Assembly: GCA_001512375.1 (NCBI GenBank)
Contig: LFRN01000035.1
Coordinates: 1 to 36,672 of the forward strand
Direction of reading: 5' to 3'
Origin: Candidatus Methanoculleus thermohydrogenotrophicum
Lineage (GTDB): Archaea > Halobacteriota > Methanomicrobia > Methanomicrobiales > Methanoculleaceae
Length of the DNA: 36,672 bases
In this document: piece after piece, positions 8,943-17,195 of the stretch
Layout of the letters: each line of letters opens with the position of its first letter
Position numbering within the stretch: the first letter of the stretch is position 1
Notes under the pieces: model-generated
What the model saw: only the letters and a program-made list of their open reading frames with translations
Database searches by the model: none
What the model was told of the DNA's origin: nothing
Made by a program: the position numbers and the translations under genes

Positions 8943-9142
8943 GTATTCCTCCGTGCTTTCTGCTCGGTCCGGATGCGTGCGATGGTCCTGCGGATCTCGC
9001 GGATCCTCCCGGGGTTCTCCGTGGCACCGCCAGCGCTGACTTTCCCCCGCTCCTGGATCAGTTCAAGGTAGAGTTTCTGCTCCTGTTCGAGGAGCTCGAC
9101 GTCGGAGAGCTGTTTCACTTCGCGTGCGCGAAAGATTGCCAT
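8939..9142 (-). CDS. rpl29: 50S ribosomal protein uL29
   Basis: This is a small two-helix protein near the polypeptide exit tunnel. MAIFRAREVKQLSDVELLEQ and RIREIRRTIARIRTEQKAR are the two predicted helices, and the 67-aa length is typical. It starts immediately after the rps3 stop codon and overlaps rnp1 at its end, so the three genes are almost certainly co-translated. Confidence 0.94.
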   Translation of the reverse strand: MAIFRAREVKQLSDVELLEQEQKLYLELIQERGKVSAGGATENPGRIREIRRTIARIRTEQKARRNT

Positions 9143-9847
9143 TTATATCTCCTCCAGGTTCTCCTCGTCTGAGAACTCATCGAACTCCTCCTCGAGTTCC
9201 TCGTCGCCGATCTCCTCAGGTTCGGGAATCGGCACCGGGGCCTTCTTTGGCTCTGGTTCAAGGACCTCGAAGGTGTCAGGCAACTTCGCACCCGGCGGGA
9301 CGATCTTGACCTGGACGCCGATGGTTCCGAGTTTCTTGACTGCAATGGCATACCCCTTCTCGACGAGTGTCTCGCTGGGTTCACCTGAGTGCTTCACGTA
9401 ACCCTCTGTGAACTTCTGGGTCCGCGATCTCGCACCGGTCAGTTTCCCGGCGATGATGACTTCGCAACCGAGCGCACCTGACTCCATCACCCGGCGGATC
9501 GTGCTCTGTCCGGCCTTCCTGAAGTACCAGCCGCGCTCAAGCGCGTTTGCGAGCCGTTCCGCCATAATCTGGGCGCTGAAGTTGGGGTTCTGGACCTGCT
9601 GGACCTCCACCTGCGGGGACTCGATCTCGAAGAGGGTAGCAAGGTCCTGGGTGAGCTGGCGGACCTGTTTGCCGCCTTTCCCGATCACGATACCAGGTTT
9701 CTCTGCAAAGATGGTTACCTGGGTGCCAAGCGGCGTCCTGGTGATATCCATACCGCCATATCCGGCCCGCTTGAGCTCTTTCGTGAGGAACTTGTCAATA
9801 CGGACGTTGCGCACACCTTCACTGACGAACTTCTTCTCGATTGCCAT
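9143..9847 (-). CDS. rps3: 30S ribosomal protein uS3
   Basis: uS3 lines the mRNA entry channel in the small-subunit head. It has a type II KH domain (about 20-95) with the GxxG-type loop GIVIGKGGKQVRQL, and the C-terminal domain includes RRVMESGALGCEVIIAGKL. The last 30-odd residues form a Glu/Asp-rich tail (DEELEEEFDEFSDEE), probably disordered. The 234-aa length fits archaea. The ATG shares a base with the rpl22 stop. Confidence 0.96.
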   Translation of the reverse strand: MAIEKKFVSEGVRNVRIDKFLTKELKRAGYGGMDITRTPLGTQVTIFAEKPGIVIGKGGKQVRQLTQDLATLFEIESPQVEVQQVQNPNFSAQIMAERLANALERGWYFRKAGQSTIRRVMESGALGCEVIIAGKLTGARSRTQKFTEGYVKHSGEPSETLVEKGYAIAVKKLGTIGVQVKIVPPGAKLPDTFEVLEPEPKKAPVPIPEPEEIGDEELEEEFDEFSDEENLEEI

Positions 9848-10308
9848 TACGCCACCTCAGTCACGATGATCTCAATGTTCACGGTCTCCCTGCGTTTTGG
9901 GGTGGCGCGCCCCATCGCGCGCGGGAAGAACGCCCGGAGACCACGACCCCTGTTGGCGGAGACATGGTCGATCCTGAGGTTTTCGGTGTCAAGGCCGATA
10001 TACTCGGCGTTCTTCTCGACGGATTCAAGCAGCCTGATGTAGGCCTTCGCGGCCTTCACCGGGTACCGGCCTGCCGGCCATTTCTCAAGGCCGTGCTTGT
10101 GGGCGACGTTTCGCTTGAACCGCTTGAACGGAATGGCCTTCTTCATCTCAACCACATCAGCAAGGTATGCCTTTGCTTCGGTGGTGGTCATGCCCTTGAT
10201 GAATCGGGCAATCTCGATCGAGTGTTTGGGAGAGACGGGAATCTCGTTCGCTTTTGCGCGAGCGACGTTCTCGCCCTCGATCATTGCTGAATAGCCTGTT
10301 CTTGCCAT
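9847..10308 (-). CDS. rpl22: 50S ribosomal protein uL22
   Basis: uL22 lines the exit tunnel with a long hairpin. [20 protein letters not shown] and [19 protein letters not shown] are the archaeal N-terminus. [20 protein letters not shown] forms the tunnel hairpin, and [10 protein letters not shown] ends the protein. I use the ATG at 10308 (153 aa). An ATG two codons earlier (10314) forms TGATG with the rps19 stop and is also possible; neither has a strong Shine-Dalgarno sequence. Confidence 0.95.
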   Translation of the reverse strand: MARTGYSAMIEGENVARAKANEIPVSPKHSIEIARFIKGMTTTEAKAYLADVVEMKKAIPFKRFKRNVAHKHGLEKWPAGRYPVKAAKAYIRLLESVEKNAEYIGLDTENLRIDHVSANRGRGLRAFFPRAMGRATPKRRETVNIEIIVTEVA

Positions 10309-10313
10309 AACCA

Positions 10314-10727
10314 TCACTTCAGCGGTACGTACTTACTCGACCGGGTCGCACCGATACCGGCGCTGCCGTGGGAGACTTTCCTGCGGGTCAGTGCAAATTC
10401 TCCAAGATAATGGAAGACCGCCTCGGGGTGGATCTCCACCCTCTGGAACTCCTTTCCGTTGTGGACCTCGATCGTCTTTCCGACCATCTCCGGCATAACG
10501 ACCATGTCGCGCAGGTGGGTGCGGATGTTCGGGTTTCCTGACCTGATGTCAGAGAGGAGCTTCTCGTGTTCCCGGGAGAGGCCGCGCTCGAACTTCCTGC
10601 GTACCCGGGACGGCATGAGCGGCAGGAGTTCGGAGAGAGCCATCTGCTGCAGGTCGTCGATGGAGTACCCGCGGTAGGTAAACTCTTCACGCCGCCGCGG
10701 CATTCGCTTCTGTGTCTTCTTTGCCAT
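10314..10727 (-). CDS. rps19: 30S ribosomal protein uS19
   Basis: This protein of the small-subunit head is close to the A-site finger. [18 protein letters not shown] is the archaeal N-terminal region. [19 protein letters not shown] and [20 protein letters not shown] are highly conserved. The product is 137 aa, with the longer archaeal/eukaryotic N-terminus. It follows rpl2 by 13 bases. Confidence 0.95.
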   Translation of the reverse strand: MAKKTQKRMPRRREEFTYRGYSIDDLQQMALSELLPLMPSRVRRKFERGLSREHEKLLSDIRSGNPNIRTHLRDMVVMPEMVGKTIEVHNGKEFQRVEIHPEAVFHYLGEFALTRRKVSHGSAGIGATRSSKYVPLK

Positions 10728-10740
10728 GCATCACCCCTCC

Positions 10741-11460
10741 TTACTTCTTCCACTTGCCGGTTCTCCGGGCTGCAATATGCCCTACCTTCCTGCCAGGGGA
10801 TGTCCCGCGAGATACGGTCTTTGGCCGCCCGCAGTGCTGGTGGCCGCCACCGCCGAACGGATGGTCGATGACATTCATGCAGACGCCCTTGACACGGGGC
10901 CACTTCTCGGCAGAGGACTGGATATGGAGATACTTCTTTCCTGCCCGGGCGAACGGTTTCTCACCCCGTCCGCCGCCGGCAACGATACCGACGGTTGCCA
11001 AACAGGCACCGCTGAACCACTTGTTCTTGCCGCTTGGCATCCGGACGCCGACCCTGCCGTCATCGGCCTTTCCGATGACAAGGGCCTGAACACCGCCTGA
11101 GCGGACAAACTTGCCGCCGTCGTTGGGCCGTGCCTCGATGTTGCAGACGTACGCCCCGACCGGGATCTCCCGGAGCGGCAGGGTGTTTCCGTTCTTCACC
11201 TCGGCTCCTGGACCCCAGGTGACCGTATCCCCGACACCGAGTCCTTCGGTGGCGAGCATGTAGACCTTCCGCCCGTCCTCGAGTTTGGCGAGAGCGATCG
11301 GCGCATGCCGCGCCGGGTCGTGCTCGATGTCGATGACGCGCCCCGAGACCGGAGCAGCGTTTGTTCCGGCGTGTCGCAGCTCGGCCTTATACCGGTGCGA
11401 GGGCGCACGGTAGGTCGGGCCGCCCCGGCCGCGGTTCTGTGATATAATTCGATGTGCCAT
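10741..11460 (-). CDS. rpl2: 50S ribosomal protein uL2
   Basis: uL2 is one of the core proteins around the peptidyl-transferase centre, needed for subunit association. MAHRIISQNRGRGGPTYRAP is the archaeal start. The C-terminal HPFGGGGHQHCGRPKTVSRG and GRKVGHIAARRTGK hold the conserved histidine loop that reaches toward the active site. The 239-aa length is normal for archaea. It lies 12 bases after rpl23. Confidence 0.96.
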   Translation of the reverse strand: MAHRIISQNRGRGGPTYRAPSHRYKAELRHAGTNAAPVSGRVIDIEHDPARHAPIALAKLEDGRKVYMLATEGLGVGDTVTWGPGAEVKNGNTLPLREIPVGAYVCNIEARPNDGGKFVRSGGVQALVIGKADDGRVGVRMPSGKNKWFSGACLATVGIVAGGGRGEKPFARAGKKYLHIQSSAEKWPRVKGVCMNVIDHPFGGGGHQHCGRPKTVSRGTSPGRKVGHIAARRTGKWKK

Positions 11461-11472
11461 TGATCACTCACC

Positions 11473-11721
11473 TCACATGATTCCAAGCCGGCTGAGAATC
11501 TCTTCAGCCGCTTTCTCGTCCGCAAACCTGATAATGGCCTTCTTTTCGCCTTTCATGGTCATCATTGTGCGGACTTCACTCACTTCCTGCTCAAAGACCG
11601 ACTCCAGTTCAAGTTTGATATCCCGCTTGGTAGCGTCTCTATCCACGACAAACTGGAGCTTGTTCTCGCCTTCGAGCATCATCGCTGCTTTTTCAGTAAC
11701 GAAGGGGTATTTCAGTATCAT
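11473..11721 (-). CDS. rpl23: 50S ribosomal protein uL23
   Basis: uL23 sits at the tunnel exit and is the docking site for SRP and other nascent-chain factors. [20 protein letters not shown] and [15 protein letters not shown] are family motifs; the 82-aa length is the short archaeal form. The ATG overlaps the rpl4 stop (ATGA). Confidence 0.95.
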   Translation of the reverse strand: MILKYPFVTEKAAMMLEGENKLQFVVDRDATKRDIKLELESVFEQEVSEVRTMMTMKGEKKAIIRFADEKAAEEILSRLGIM

Positions 11722-12467
11722 GAGAACTCCTCCAGTCTCCTGATCGCAGACTCCGTCCAGATCGTCAGGCGTCCAGCCTGCGTGCCCGGGGCCAGCAGTT
11801 CAGTATTGAGCTGGTCGACCGTCACAGCGTCGACGCCAGCGAGGTTCCGGGCCGCCCTGAGCGGTTCGTTTCCGGTGACGATGAGAACACTCTTGCGCTG
11901 CTTGTAGCGGCGGCCGCGCATGGTGCCGCGCCCTGCCCGGACCTTCCTGCTGGTCTTCGCCCGCTCGACATCGGCATAGACACCAAGAGCTGAGAGCGTT
12001 GCAATGACATCACCCGTCCGCGTGATCTCTTCAAACCGGTCCTCGAGAACCAGCGGGAGGTCGCCATCGAAGATGTGCCCGCGTCCCCTGACAAGATCCG
12101 GGGAAGTGCTGGCTGCGATTGCTGACCTGAGAGCTTTCTGCTTCTCTTTTCGGTTAATCCTCTTGACGAGGACCTTTGTGACCTTTGGGGGGTGTGCTGT
12201 ACGCCCGCCGGTCGCCTGCGGCACCCGGGCAGCCCTGCTGCTGTTCTTTATGCGAGGGACCTGGGCGACGCCCCGGCCGCTGCCCCAGGACTCTGCCGAG
12301 GTGCGCATGCCGGCGTAAGGGTCGGTCCCATGTGGCTGGAACCGGGTGCTCTGGATCGCGAGGACAGCCCGCTTAATCAGGTCGGGTCTGTACTCTTCAT
12401 TAAAGATCTCCGGGAGATCGACCTCGTGGGCAATCTCGCCTGTCAGTGTTCGAACCTTTGCCTTCAT
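11718..12467 (-). CDS. rpl4: 50S ribosomal protein uL4
   Basis: uL4 has a globular domain on the ribosome surface and a long loop reaching the exit tunnel. The loop region [20 protein letters not shown] and [19 protein letters not shown] are diagnostic of the archaeal/eukaryotic form. [19 protein letters not shown] and [20 protein letters not shown] mark the C-terminal half. The product is 249 aa. It follows rpl3 by 6 bases. Confidence 0.95.
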   Translation of the reverse strand: MKAKVRTLTGEIAHEVDLPEIFNEEYRPDLIKRAVLAIQSTRFQPHGTDPYAGMRTSAESWGSGRGVAQVPRIKNSSRAARVPQATGGRTAHPPKVTKVLVKRINRKEKQKALRSAIAASTSPDLVRGRGHIFDGDLPLVLEDRFEEITRTGDVIATLSALGVYADVERAKTSRKVRAGRGTMRGRRYKQRKSVLIVTGNEPLRAARNLAGVDAVTVDQLNTELLAPGTQAGRLTIWTESAIRRLEEFS

Positions 12468-12473
12468 CGCTGC

Positions 12474-13487
12474 TCACCCCTGCTTGCTCTCTGTGCTGAC
12501 GAAACTGATCGTCGGCGTGCGGACGACGTGTTCTCCCTGGCGTATCGCGGGCCGTATCCTGACCAGTCGCTTGTTTGGTCCCGGGACCGATCCCTTGATC
12601 AGCACGTAGGGGCCCCGCACAACCCCGTAGTGGAGAAATCCACCTGCGGGTGTTATCTCGTCGCCGTTGGTGCCGATCTTTAAGATGCGCTTGTTGAACT
12701 CAGTGCGCTGCTGGTAGCCCATCTGGCCTATCTGGGGAACCTGCCACCTGACATGGTGGGGGTGCCATGGACCGAGGTTGCCGATGTGGCGCTTCTTGCC
12801 GCCGCGGGAGTGTTTCCGCTTCCTGACCTGGACGCCCCAGCGCTTGACAGGGCCTTCTGTGCCCTTACCGGTGGTGACGGCGGTCACGTCGATGTACTCG
12901 CCGGCCTCAAAGTGCTCGGTAATCTCGATCTCTTTTCCGAGGATCTCGGCGGCGTAGGTGATCTGGTCTTCAAGGCTTCCGCCGGCGATCCGCATCTCCA
13001 TCAGGTCAGGGACTTTCTTCGGGACGCCGGTGAGGTGACCGGGCTGCGTGTAGGTGATGGCGTAGAGCTCCGTGACCCTGCCTTCGCTGATCGCTTTTTT
13101 GATGGCATCGAGAGCGGCAGCGGTATCGTGGTTCTTCGGGATGGTGATGCGGCGGGACAACTCCTCGTCGAGGTCGATTGTCCAGGCCTCGGTCAGTGCG
13201 TGCTTTCCGTTGCTGTTCTCGCTGTATGCGCGCACCCCCGCCACTCGCATGGGCGGAACCTCAACCACGGTCACTGGCACCATCACGTCCTTGCCTTCGG
13301 TGGGACTGCTTTTGTGGTCGTCGACCATGACGATATGGGTCATCCCCACCTTGTACCCTGCGAATCCCTGTATAGCCGGGGTTCCCGTGTACTCCGGCCA
13401 TGCGCCATACCCGGGAACGGGGCTCTTCGCCCGTTTCCTCGGGCTATATGCAAGGGATCCCCTGCGTGGCCTGTTATACTTCGGCAT
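12474..13487 (-). CDS. rpl3: 50S ribosomal protein uL3
   Basis: uL3 is an assembly-initiating protein whose internal loop reaches the peptidyl-transferase centre. [20 protein letters not shown] starts the archaeal form. [20 protein letters not shown] and [20 protein letters not shown] are signature segments. The track extends 74 codons upstream to 13709. Those codons read as low-complexity Arg-rich sequence over a structured non-coding leader. The ATG at 13487 gives 337 aa, the usual archaeal length. It is the first gene of the operon. Confidence 0.95.
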   Translation of the reverse strand: MPKYNRPRRGSLAYSPRKRAKSPVPGYGAWPEYTGTPAIQGFAGYKVGMTHIVMVDDHKSSPTEGKDVMVPVTVVEVPPMRVAGVRAYSENSNGKHALTEAWTIDLDEELSRRITIPKNHDTAAALDAIKKAISEGRVTELYAITYTQPGHLTGVPKKVPDLMEMRIAGGSLEDQITYAAEILGKEIEITEHFEAGEYIDVTAVTTGKGTEGPVKRWGVQVRKRKHSRGGKKRHIGNLGPWHPHHVRWQVPQIGQMGYQQRTEFNKRILKIGTNGDEITPAGGFLHYGVVRGPYVLIKGSVPGPNKRLVRIRPAIRQGEHVVRTPTISFVSTESKQG

Positions 13488-14075
13488 GTTTTTAATCAAC
13501 CCTTCGTGCAACTGTAGTCTGAGATGCACCGACTGCGTAGCGATTCGTACTGCTGCATGGACTGCAGAACGCACCAAATCGCTGCCGGACAGGCCGGCCG
13601 CAGGTCGGGCATTACGGCGAACCCGTATCGGGCATGACATCGAACGCCACGCCGTTTTGCCGCGGCGTGAAGGGATACAGTTGGATGGAGGCGGCGGGGA
13701 GACGCCCATCTCCTCCTATCTTCCCCGCCACCGGCCCGGTGTGCGCCGGGTACGTCCAGTCGTCGCTAATAGATCCTGATTCTTCAACGTTTCCGGGAAA
13801 GCCTGTTCCCGGAACCGGGCGCGCTGCACCGGCGTTGGCCCAACGTCTCGATCAGATCCAGCTCCTGTCATCCCGTTGTGACGAGCACAACTCCTTAATC
13901 GACATCGCCCTCCATCTGGAGGGTTCAACCTTCGCGTTGTCTTGGTACCATCTGCGCCGTCCCGCCGTGAGTTCCTGATCCGCATATGCCGCGTTGTCAG
14001 GGAGTTACCAGGGATCAGAGGTACCTAAAGCACCTGTTACTCCCTGGATCGCGGCGAGATAGAGCAGAGCGGTCT
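13488..14075 (-). ncRNA. Candidate structured leader or independent ncRNA upstream of rpl3
   Basis: About 590 bases lie between a TATA box (14097-14104) and the rpl3 ATG with no convincing ORF. Perfect stems occur along almost the whole length: 13539-13545/13577-13583 (7 bp, with an inner 5-bp hairpin), 13648-13654/13663-13669 (7), 13693-13700/13722-13729 (8), 13735-13739/13746-13750 (5), 13791-13799/13806-13814 (9), 13833-13837/13841-13845 (5), 13876-13880/13886-13890 (5) and 13908-13913/13918-13923 (6). Longer-range pairs are 13944-13949/14020-14025 and 13975-13981/14012-14018. It could be a 5' leader regulating r-protein synthesis or a separate RNA. I saw no RNase P, SRP or tRNA signature. 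High GC raises the chance of fortuitous stems. Confidence 0.4.
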
Positions 14076-14096
14076 CTTAACTATTACTTAAAATTT

Positions 14097-14104
14097 GATA
14101 TAAA
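14097..14104 (-). promoter_or_regulatory. Probable TATA box for the rpl3 leader/operon
   Basis: TTTATATC on the minus strand lies in a short AT-rich island within GC-rich DNA, which predicts transcription start near 14073-14077. No other TATA-like sequence was seen between here and rpl3, so this is the likely promoter of the ribosomal-protein operon unless the leader RNA is a separate unit. Confidence 0.5.
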
Positions 14105-14299
14105 CCTTGTTATCAGATTTCTCGACGATCTCGGGGACAAATACCTGCTCGCAGGCGAGCTCTCTGAATGGGACTCCGGGCGGAGATGGGTGAAGGCCTG
14201 CAGGGGAACGCCCGTAGGGCCGTCGCTCGCAGGGCTACCGCTGGTGTTTGGGACCATCCCGGCTGAAGGATCTGCGTCTGTGCGCGTCCGGGGGCTGCA
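14105..14299. other. Short gap between tfx stop and rpl3-operon promoter
   Basis: No gene is seen. The inverted repeat GCTCGC-AG-GCGAGC (14147-14160) is perfect. No T-run terminator for tfx was found. The plus ORF 13986-14336 crossing this stretch has no recognisable family. Confidence 0.5.
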
Positions 14300-14704
14300 T
14301 CATCCGAAGTACAGGTCACCGTCTTCGTTGATGTAGACCTCCACATCCTCGCGAACCTGTCTCCCCCTGAACCGATCAGGGTTGGCATCCCTGAGCCTGT
14401 TGATGAGCGTGATCGTGTCATACTTGACCTTCACTCCCATCTTCTCGGCCTCGGAGTAGATGATCTCGGGGGCCTTGAGCAGGTCAAGACCGCTCTTGAG
14501 CGTACAGAGATGTGCAGCGTCAAGTGTGTAGAGGAACTCAAGGGTGTCACGTGCTCGTGCGATATTCTCGAGGGCAGCCTTCTCTATGGTACAGACATTA
14601 GCTTTTGATGTCTTGATGATGTCTGCGATCTGTTGCTGCGTCAATCCTTGTTTTCGATACCGCAGTACTTCCTTCTGGCGGTCGGTAAGCAGACCTCGTT
14701 TCAT
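14300..14704 (-). CDS. tfx: Tfx family transcriptional regulator
   Basis: Tfx is a small archaeal DNA-binding protein, first described in Methanothermobacter as binding near the molybdenum formylmethanofuran dehydrogenase operon promoter. The N-terminal helix-turn-helix reads LTDRQKEVLRYRKQGLTQQQ and IADIIKTSKANVCTIEKAA. The C-terminal part (about 75-134) is the family's acidic domain, ending VYINEDGDLYFG. The track starts at 14725. I choose the ATG at 14704 (134 aa): it matches the family start MKRGLLT, and TTTAAA at 14730-14735 is about 28 bases upstream, as for a leaderless mRNA. It is divergent from mtd, which makes a role in methanogenesis regulation plausible but unproven. Confidence 0.9.
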   Translation of the reverse strand: MKRGLLTDRQKEVLRYRKQGLTQQQIADIIKTSKANVCTIEKAALENIARARDTLEFLYTLDAAHLCTLKSGLDLLKAPEIIYSEAEKMGVKVKYDTITLINRLRDANPDRFRGRQVREDVEVYINEDGDLYFG

Positions 14705-14990
14705 CAGGTATATATATGGACACATCGAATTTAAACACTTCTGCTTAACAGATTCTCCCGGCCTCCTTTATAAAGGGTTGCTGTGCAGAAGAGATCTGTC
14801 TGATCGTGCGTGCTGCGGCCGTGCTGAAAGGCGTTGACCCGAATGCTAACTTTGAATGTCGCAGCCAGAGTTCGCGTCAACGAAACCTGCTTGCGGTTCG
14901 TCTACCCTTAATCCCGGAGAGAGCATGGTGCTACTCGCCGCACTGTGCTCCCGACTGAAGCATGAGGGAGGTGGCGGCCGTTTCAAAACG
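14705..14990. other. tfx-mtd divergent intergenic region with a palindromic TATA and a stem-loop
   Basis: No ORF of note is present. CCTTTATAAAGG (14765-14776) is a perfect 12-bp palindrome containing a TATA box usable in either direction. Downstream on the plus strand, 14832-14843 and 14871-14882 form an 11-of-12-bp stem with a 27-base loop, and a smaller AACC/GGTT hairpin follows. A plus-strand transcript would start near 14798. This could be a small RNA, a distal mtd promoter or a regulator site. Confidence 0.35.
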
Positions 14991-15046
14991 TTTATATTAT
15001 AACTCGGCGATATTATCGTGTTCTCAAATTTTGAGAGGTGTTTAAA
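14991..15046 (+). promoter_or_regulatory. mtd promoter, start-site inverted repeat and ribosome-binding site
   Basis: TTTATATTATA (14991-15001) is a strong TATA box predicting a start near 15017-15022. The inverted repeat TCTCA-AATTT-TGAGA (15022-15036) sits at that start. Its right arm runs into the Shine-Dalgarno GAGAGGTG, 6 bases before the GTG start, so pairing could mask the ribosome-binding site. Confidence 0.6.
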
Positions 15047-15889
15047 GTGGTAGTTAAAGTAGGAATTGCGAAACTAGGAAATATCGCCAGTGGCGTGATG
15101 GCTGAACTTCTGCTCGATGAGCGCGCTGACCGTGAAGACATGATTACCTTCATGGCGACATCCGGGACGAAACTGCAGCCAGAGGACATCGACCGCGTGG
15201 TCAACAATATGAAAGCATGGGTTCCTGATTTTTGTATCGTTGTATCCCCTAACGGTGTTCTTCCCGGACCCACCAAGGCCCGTGAAGACCTTGCAGCGGC
15301 CGGGATCCCCTGCATCGTCATCACCGATGACATCACCACCAAGAAGGACCAATTCGCGGCTCTCAAGGAGAGCGATTTTGGCTATATCATCATGAAGGCC
15401 GATGCCATGATCGGCGCCCGCCGTGAGTTCCTGGACCCCATCGAGATGGCGGACTACAACGGCAACCTCATCAAGGTCCTCTCCATCACCGGTGCGTTCC
15501 GCAAGATGCAGATGGAGCTCGACAAGGTGATCGACCAGGTGAAGGCAGGCAAGAAGGGCAAGGACCTCGTGCTGCCGAAGGTTGTTATGACCGCAGACAA
15601 GGCGGTCGAGGGCGAGTTCAGCAACCCCTACGCACTTGCAAAGGCCCGTGCCGCCTACGAGATTGCGCAGCAGGTCGCCGCGGTCAACGTCAAGGGCTGC
15701 TTCATGACGAAGGAGTGGGAGAAGTACATCCCGATCGTCGCGAGCGCTCACGAGATGATGCGCCAGGCCATGTACCTCTGCGAGGAGGCCCGCGAACTCG
15801 AGAAGAGCATGGATGCGGTCATCAGGAAACCGCACAAGAAGGATGGCGTGATCGTCTCGAAGACGAAGCTCATCAGCAAGCCCGAGTGA
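15047..15889 (+). CDS. mtd: F420-dependent methylenetetrahydromethanopterin dehydrogenase
   Basis: Mtd catalyses reversible oxidation of methylene-H4MPT to methenyl-H4MPT with coenzyme F420, a cytosolic step of CO2-reducing methanogenesis. The product is 280 aa, the family length. The N-terminus [20 protein letters not shown] and the segments [16 protein letters not shown] and [14 protein letters not shown] are characteristic, as is the C-terminal [21 protein letters not shown] choose the GTG at 15047 because GAGAGGTG lies 6 bases upstream; the track's GTG at 15038 is part of that site. A T8 tract follows the stop. mer lies 1.3 kb away, on the opposite strand. Confidence 0.97.
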   Translation: MVVKVGIAKLGNIASGVMAELLLDERADREDMITFMATSGTKLQPEDIDRVVNNMKAWVPDFCIVVSPNGVLPGPTKAREDLAAAGIPCIVITDDITTKKDQFAALKESDFGYIIMKADAMIGARREFLDPIEMADYNGNLIKVLSITGAFRKMQMELDKVIDQVKAGKKGKDLVLPKVVMTADKAVEGEFSNPYALAKARAAYEIAQQVAAVNVKGCFMTKEWEKYIPIVASAHEMMRQAMYLCEEARELEKSMDAVIRKPHKKDGVIVSKTKLISKPE

Positions 15890-15906
15890 GTCGACAACAC
15901 TTCTCC

Positions 15907-15914
15907 TTTTTTTT
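15907..15914 (+). terminator. Poly-T terminator after mtd
   Basis: An uninterrupted run of eight T lies about 20 bases after the mtd stop, matching the oligo-T signals at which archaeal RNA polymerase stops. No strong hairpin precedes it. Confidence 0.6.
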
Positions 15915-16129
15915 GCATCCGTTTAACCGAATTTTGCCGCAGTGACCGGTGACAGCTGGACGGTTCCCGCATCCAGGGAAGACCCGTGCGTGATGATTCC
16001 TGCCTCGCTCCGCCCCACCAGTTCCAGGCTATCCCTGTACCCACCAGGTCGCTCTCCTCCGGTTCGGTCGGGAGCATCGCCTCGTGTGGGTATTATAGGG
16101 TTGTCGCTCCAACGGGAGTATGAAGGGCT

Positions 16130-17059
16130 ATGTTCACCATCCGCGAGATCCGGACGAACCGGGGGATCGTTCAGTACCGCCAGGAGTCCCTCACCGGCAT
16201 CAGGTGCCGAATAAGTCCGGTTCGGGTCGAACGAAAGATCAATGCTCCCCCCGTTATGGCGTACCCCCGTGAAGGCTGCCCGTTCTGCCCTGATATCATA
16301 GGTACCGCCACCCCGACCTTCGAGGACGGCAGTCGTCTCCGGTGTGGGGAGAGTGTGACGTTCCCGAACCTCTACCCGTACGCTGAAGACCACGTGGTCA
16401 CAGTGATCACGCCCGATCATTCGGCCGACCGGTTCGACCGTCGGTCTCTTGCCGATGCCATATCAGGCACGGCAGAGGCGCTTTCCCGGTCCTCGGGCTA
16501 CGCGAGCATCAACTGGAACCACCTTCCTTCAGCGGGCGCAAGCATCGTCCACCCCCACCTGCAGGGTGTGGCTGACCCTCAACCCACCCGGGTTGCTGAC
16601 CTCTACATCTCCGGGGGCCGCCGCTACCTCGCCGAGAACGGCCGCCTCTACTGGGACGACCTGGTGGAGCGCGAGCGCTGCTCGGACCGGTTCCTCTTCG
16701 AGAACGAGATCTTCTGGTCGGCAAACCCGGTCCCTCTCGGCGAGCGGGAGGTGCGCGGTATCCTGCCGGTATCAACGCTCGCTGATCTCGAGCCCTACAT
16801 CGAGCCGCTGGTCGACGGGCTCCTCAAGGTCATCGCATTCTACCGGCACCTCGGGACGCATGCCTTTAACGTCTCGATCTTTTTTGACGCTCCGGGAACA
16901 GCGGGGCAGGGCCACCGGGTCTTCTGCTCCCTGATCTCAAGGCTAAACCCGAACAGCCTCTCGATGTGCGACTCGGCGTTCATGGAGCGGCTGCACCAGG
17001 AACCGGTCATCCTGACACTCCCTGAAGATCTGGGCCCCCTCTTCCGGGAATTCTGTTGA
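16130..17059 (+). CDS. GalT-like nucleotidyltransferase of the HIT superfamily
   Basis: This resembles galactose-1-phosphate uridylyltransferase, which moves a UMP group between sugar phosphates through a histidine intermediate. CPFC (50-53) matches the first zinc-binding pair. FPNLYPYAEDHVVTV (78-92) is the family core, and HPHLQ (141-145) is the HxHxQ active-site motif, with His143 expected to be the nucleophile. At 309 aa it is a little shorter than bacterial GalT, and substrate specificity cannot be told from sequence. A TATA box (TATTATA, 16092-16098) lies about 35 bases before the ATG. It ends convergent with mer; a T6 tract at 17185-17190 may terminate it. Confidence 0.75.
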   Translation: MFTIREIRTNRGIVQYRQESLTGIRCRISPVRVERKINAPPVMAYPREGCPFCPDIIGTATPTFEDGSRLRCGESVTFPNLYPYAEDHVVTVITPDHSADRFDRRSLADAISGTAEALSRSSGYASINWNHLPSAGASIVHPHLQGVADPQPTRVADLYISGGRRYLAENGRLYWDDLVERERCSDRFLFENEIFWSANPVPLGEREVRGILPVSTLADLEPYIEPLVDGLLKVIAFYRHLGTHAFNVSIFFDAPGTAGQGHRVFCSLISRLNPNSLSMCDSAFMERLHQEPVILTLPEDLGPLFREFC

Positions 17060-17168
17060 GGAATGTCCACGGGACATTTCTCCTGCCTGTGGTGAGCCAC
17101 AATCCCGGGGTCACCCTCTCAGTTCTCGTCGATACCGAGAGCGGCTTATCGGAGCGAAAAGTTCCTGG

Positions 17169-17190
17169 AAAAAATAGTGAGCAGTTTTTT
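17169..17190. terminator. Opposed T-runs between the GalT-like gene and mer
   Basis: Six T on the plus strand (17185-17190) lie downstream of the GalT-like gene. Six A (17169-17174), read as six T on the minus strand, lie downstream of mer. The two convergent genes therefore each have an oligo-T terminator within about 25 bases. Confidence 0.5.
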
Positions 17191-17195
17191 CTGCC

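Noticed and set aside
13791-13814. TTCCGGGAA/TTCCCGGAA as an NrpR operator
   Set aside because: The NrpR site I recall is GGAA-N6-TTCC; here the order is not that and the repeat belongs to a series of RNA-like stems far from nitrogen genes.
13716-13985. Minus ORF of 89 aa upstream of rpl3
   Set aside because: Arg-rich, no family, and lies over dense inverted repeats; better explained as non-coding.
13488-14075. rpl3 leader as RNase P RNA, SRP RNA or tRNA
   Set aside because: None of the conserved blocks I know (GAGGAAAGTC-type of RNase P, the SRP S-domain loop, GGTTC T-arm) is seen on either strand.
15923-16420. Minus ORF of 165 aa opposite the GalT-like gene
   Set aside because: More than half lies antisense to a gene with clear HxHxQ and CxxC motifs; no domain recognised.
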